In this document: one piece after another, positions 62,546 to 64,000 of the stretch
Layout of the letters: the number at the start of each line of letters is the position of its first letter
Numbering within the stretch: position 1 is the first letter of the stretch
Assembly: GCF_016860525.1 (NCBI RefSeq)
Contig: NZ_BNEA01000015.1
Coordinates: forward strand, 5,728,501 to 5,792,500
From: Streptomyces rubradiris
GTDB lineage: Bacteria; Actinomycetota; Actinomycetes; Streptomycetales; Streptomycetaceae
DNA length: 64,000 nt
Reading direction: 5' to 3'
Program-made: the position numbers and the translations under genes
The notes under the pieces: model-generated
Database searches by the model: none
What the model was told of the DNA's origin: nothing
Seen by the model: only the letters and a program-made list of their open reading frames with translations

Positions 62546-63427
62546 ATGGCGGACATCCTCATCGGCACCTGCGGCTGGACCGACCCGAACCTGCTCCGGA
62601 GCGACTGGTACCCCCCGGGCACCGGCACTCCCGAGAAACGCCTGCGCCACTACGCCACCCGCTTCCCCCTGGTGGAGGCGGACTCGCCGTACTACGCCCT
62701 GCCGTCCTCCCGCACCACCACCCACTGGGCGGAACGCACACCCCCCGGTTTCCGCTTCGACGTCAAGGCGTTCTCCCTCCTCACCGGCCACCCCACCCGC
62801 CCCGCGGCCCTCCCCCCGGACCTGCGCGCCCACCCCCGGAACGAGGCCCTGCGTACGGAGGTCTGGACCCGCTACGCCGAAGCCCTGACCCCCCTGCTCC
62901 ACTCCGGCCGCCTCGGCACCCTCCTCTTCCAGTACCCGGCCTCCCTCCACCCCGGCCCCGAGGCCGAGACCTTCATCCGCACCGCCCGCGAACGCGCCGA
63001 AGGCTGGCCCTTCGCCGTGGAGTTCCGCGACCCCGCCTGGTGGCACCCGGCGAACGCCCCCCGCACGACCTCCTTCCTCAAGGACCTGAACGCCACGGCG
63101 GTGGCCACGGACACCCCCGACCCCCGGCACCCCGTCCCCGTCACCACCCCCCACCTCACCATCGTCCGCTTCCACGGCCGCAGCCCCCACTGGCGCACCG
63201 GCACCAAGGAAGACCGCTTCCGCCACACCTACACCGAGCGTGAACTGGAGGAATGGCTCCCCCACATCCACACCTCAGCGGCAGCCGCCGCCGAAACCCA
63301 CCTCCTCTTCAACAACTGCTGCGGCGACGCGGCTCCAAGGGCGGCCGAGATGATGCGAGACCTACTGAGCAGGAGGGGAATCCCACACCAGAGGACAGCG
63401 CCGGAGGGGAGGCCGACGGGCCCATAG
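62546..63427 (+). CDS. DUF72 family protein (YecE-like)
   Basis: A TIM-barrel protein of 293 residues. Landmarks are ILIGTCGWTDP at the start, LVEADSPYYALPS, FRFDVKAFSLLTGH, FAVEFRDPAWW (conserved in the family) and LFNNCCGDAAPRA. Biochemical role unknown, though the fold and cofactor-like pocket suggest an enzyme. The codon CCC is overused (long C runs), an ordinary feature here. It starts divergent from the phosphoesterase operon. Confidence 0.9.
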   Translation: MADILIGTCGWTDPNLLRSDWYPPGTGTPEKRLRHYATRFPLVEADSPYYALPSSRTTTHWAERTPPGFRFDVKAFSLLTGHPTRPAALPPDLRAHPRNEALRTEVWTRYAEALTPLLHSGRLGTLLFQYPASLHPGPEAETFIRTARERAEGWPFAVEFRDPAWWHPANAPRTTSFLKDLNATAVATDTPDPRHPVPVTTPHLTIVRFHGRSPHWRTGTKEDRFRHTYTERELEEWLPHIHTSAAAAAETHLLFNNCCGDAAPRAAEMMRDLLSRRGIPHQRTAPEGRPTGP

Positions 63428-63663
63428 AAAAGCGGACCCGCGCCCGCCCACGGCGGCCCGGGAACGGGGAGGCGAAGCGAACCCGAGGCCGCGCACGGCG
63501 GGAAGGGGACGTTGGCGGGTTGTGTCCGCCCGCAGCGGCCGGCGAGAAGTCCGGCGACGCACGAGAGACAGGGCGCCGGACCGAGGACGGACACTGCCCA
63601 CCGCGGCCCCGACTCCCACACGACAGTGGGCGCGACCGCAACCACGACGAGCCCGCACGGGCC
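63428..63663. other. non-coding region before the terminal repeat array
   Basis: No gene is supported. GC-rich sequence without a credible start or motif; the minus-strand frames that cross it continue from the repeat array and are artefacts of it. Confidence 0.5.
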
Positions 63664-64000
63664 GTCGCAGGCACAAGGCCCGCGCGCCCGCACCCGTCGC
63701 AGGCACAAGGCCCGCGCGCCCGCACCCGTCGCAGGCACAAGGCCCGCGCGCCCGCACCCGTCGCAGGCACAAGGCCCGCGCGCCCGCACCCGTCGCAGGC
63801 ACAAGGCCCGCGCGCCCGCACCCGTCGCAGGCACAAGGCCCGCGCGCCCGCACCCGTCGCAGGCACAAGGCCCGCGCGCCCGCACCCGTCGCAGGTACAA
63901 GGCCCGCGCGCCCGCACCCGCCGCAGGTACAAGGCCCGCACCCGCACCCGCCGCAGGTACAAGGCCCGCACCCGCACCCGCCGCAGGCACAAGGCCCGCA
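63664..64000. repeat. 32-bp (then 30-bp) tandem array running off the window
   Basis: Units begin GTCGCAGGCACAAGGCCCGC and recur every 32 bp (63664, 63696, 63728, 63760, 63792, 63824, 63856, 63888), nearly identical, then switch to a 30-bp version at 63920 and 63950 with GCCGCAGG(T/C)AC. At least eleven units, continuing past the edge. The 32-bp period cycles through frames, so all three minus frames stay open without being genes. There are no spacers, so it is not a CRISPR. Confidence 0.95.

Noticed and set aside
63229..63992. Long minus-strand reading frames across the repeat array (repetitive Arg/Ala/Gly proteins)
   Set aside because: A 32-bp unit keeps all three frames open; there is no ribosome site, and codon choice follows the repeat.
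63664..64000. CRISPR array
   Set aside because: Units abut directly, with no unique spacers, and no cas genes are nearby.

Overview
The window is high-GC actinobacterial chromosome, almost certainly Streptomyces. The signs are very GC-rich third codon positions, frequent GTG starts, ATGA/GTGA gene overlaps, -10 boxes 6-7 nt before start codons (leaderless genes), and lineage-typical families (BTAD-STAND regulators, DrrAB-type ABC pairs, Rsm22-like methyltransferase, F420 reductase, C-X5-C-X5-C NsrR). It is mostly core or near-core chromosome. I see no tRNA, rRNA, intact insertion sequence, prophage or CRISPR array.

Layout. 1-3.5 kb: class Ia ribonucleotide reductase nrdA-nrdB (nrdB cut by the window edge) behind a promoter overlapped by two NrdR boxes. 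3.7-15 kb: DoxX-like protein, aldo/keto reductase, D,D-carboxypeptidase, SDR and Gfo/Idh oxidoreductases, Bcr/CflA exporter coupled to a serine hydrolase, Rsm22-like methyltransferase, TetR, and a primase/polymerase-like protein. 14.8-19.1 kb: iron-uptake operon efeO-efeB-efeU plus an overlapping lipoprotein gene, with an iron box. 19.2-27 kb: PhzF-like protein, a tiny secreted peptide, methionine aminopeptidase, MFS, sialidase, F420:NADPH oxidoreductase and site-2 protease. 27.5-35.5 kb: a large BTAD/STAND regulator converging on a DrrAB-type ABC transporter, then three unfamiliar genes (two zinc-ribbon membrane proteins and a small protein) linked by a shared motif. 35.7-42.6 kb: panB, an EmrB/QacA exporter with its probable TetR and operator, a membrane phosphatase/nuclease, another MFS and a VOC protein. 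42.6-45.5 kb: repeat-rich segment around one membrane-protein gene. 45.5-52 kb: secreted GDSL lipase, sedolisin protease, DUF305/DUF3105 pair, nsrR and hmpA with a perfect 11-1-11 inverted repeat in the hmpA promoter, and a decayed racemase-family fragment. 52.4-54.6 kb: MarR regulator, deaminase and paired SMR transporters. 55.3-59.1 kb: glnA2 converging on an Orn/Lys/Arg decarboxylase, a polyamine pair. 59.2-63.4 kb: PD40 protein, MFS and phosphoesterase as a tightly coupled operon, then DUF72. The window ends inside a 32-bp tandem array.

Two cross-cutting patterns stand out. First, about ten intergenic regions carry short tandem repeats whose units (18, 18, 20, 24, 32, 35, 36-38, 37, 58-60 and 61 bp) differ from locus to locus. 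Second, at least eight genes look leaderless. The best candidate for something undescribed is the three-gene cluster at 32775-35499.
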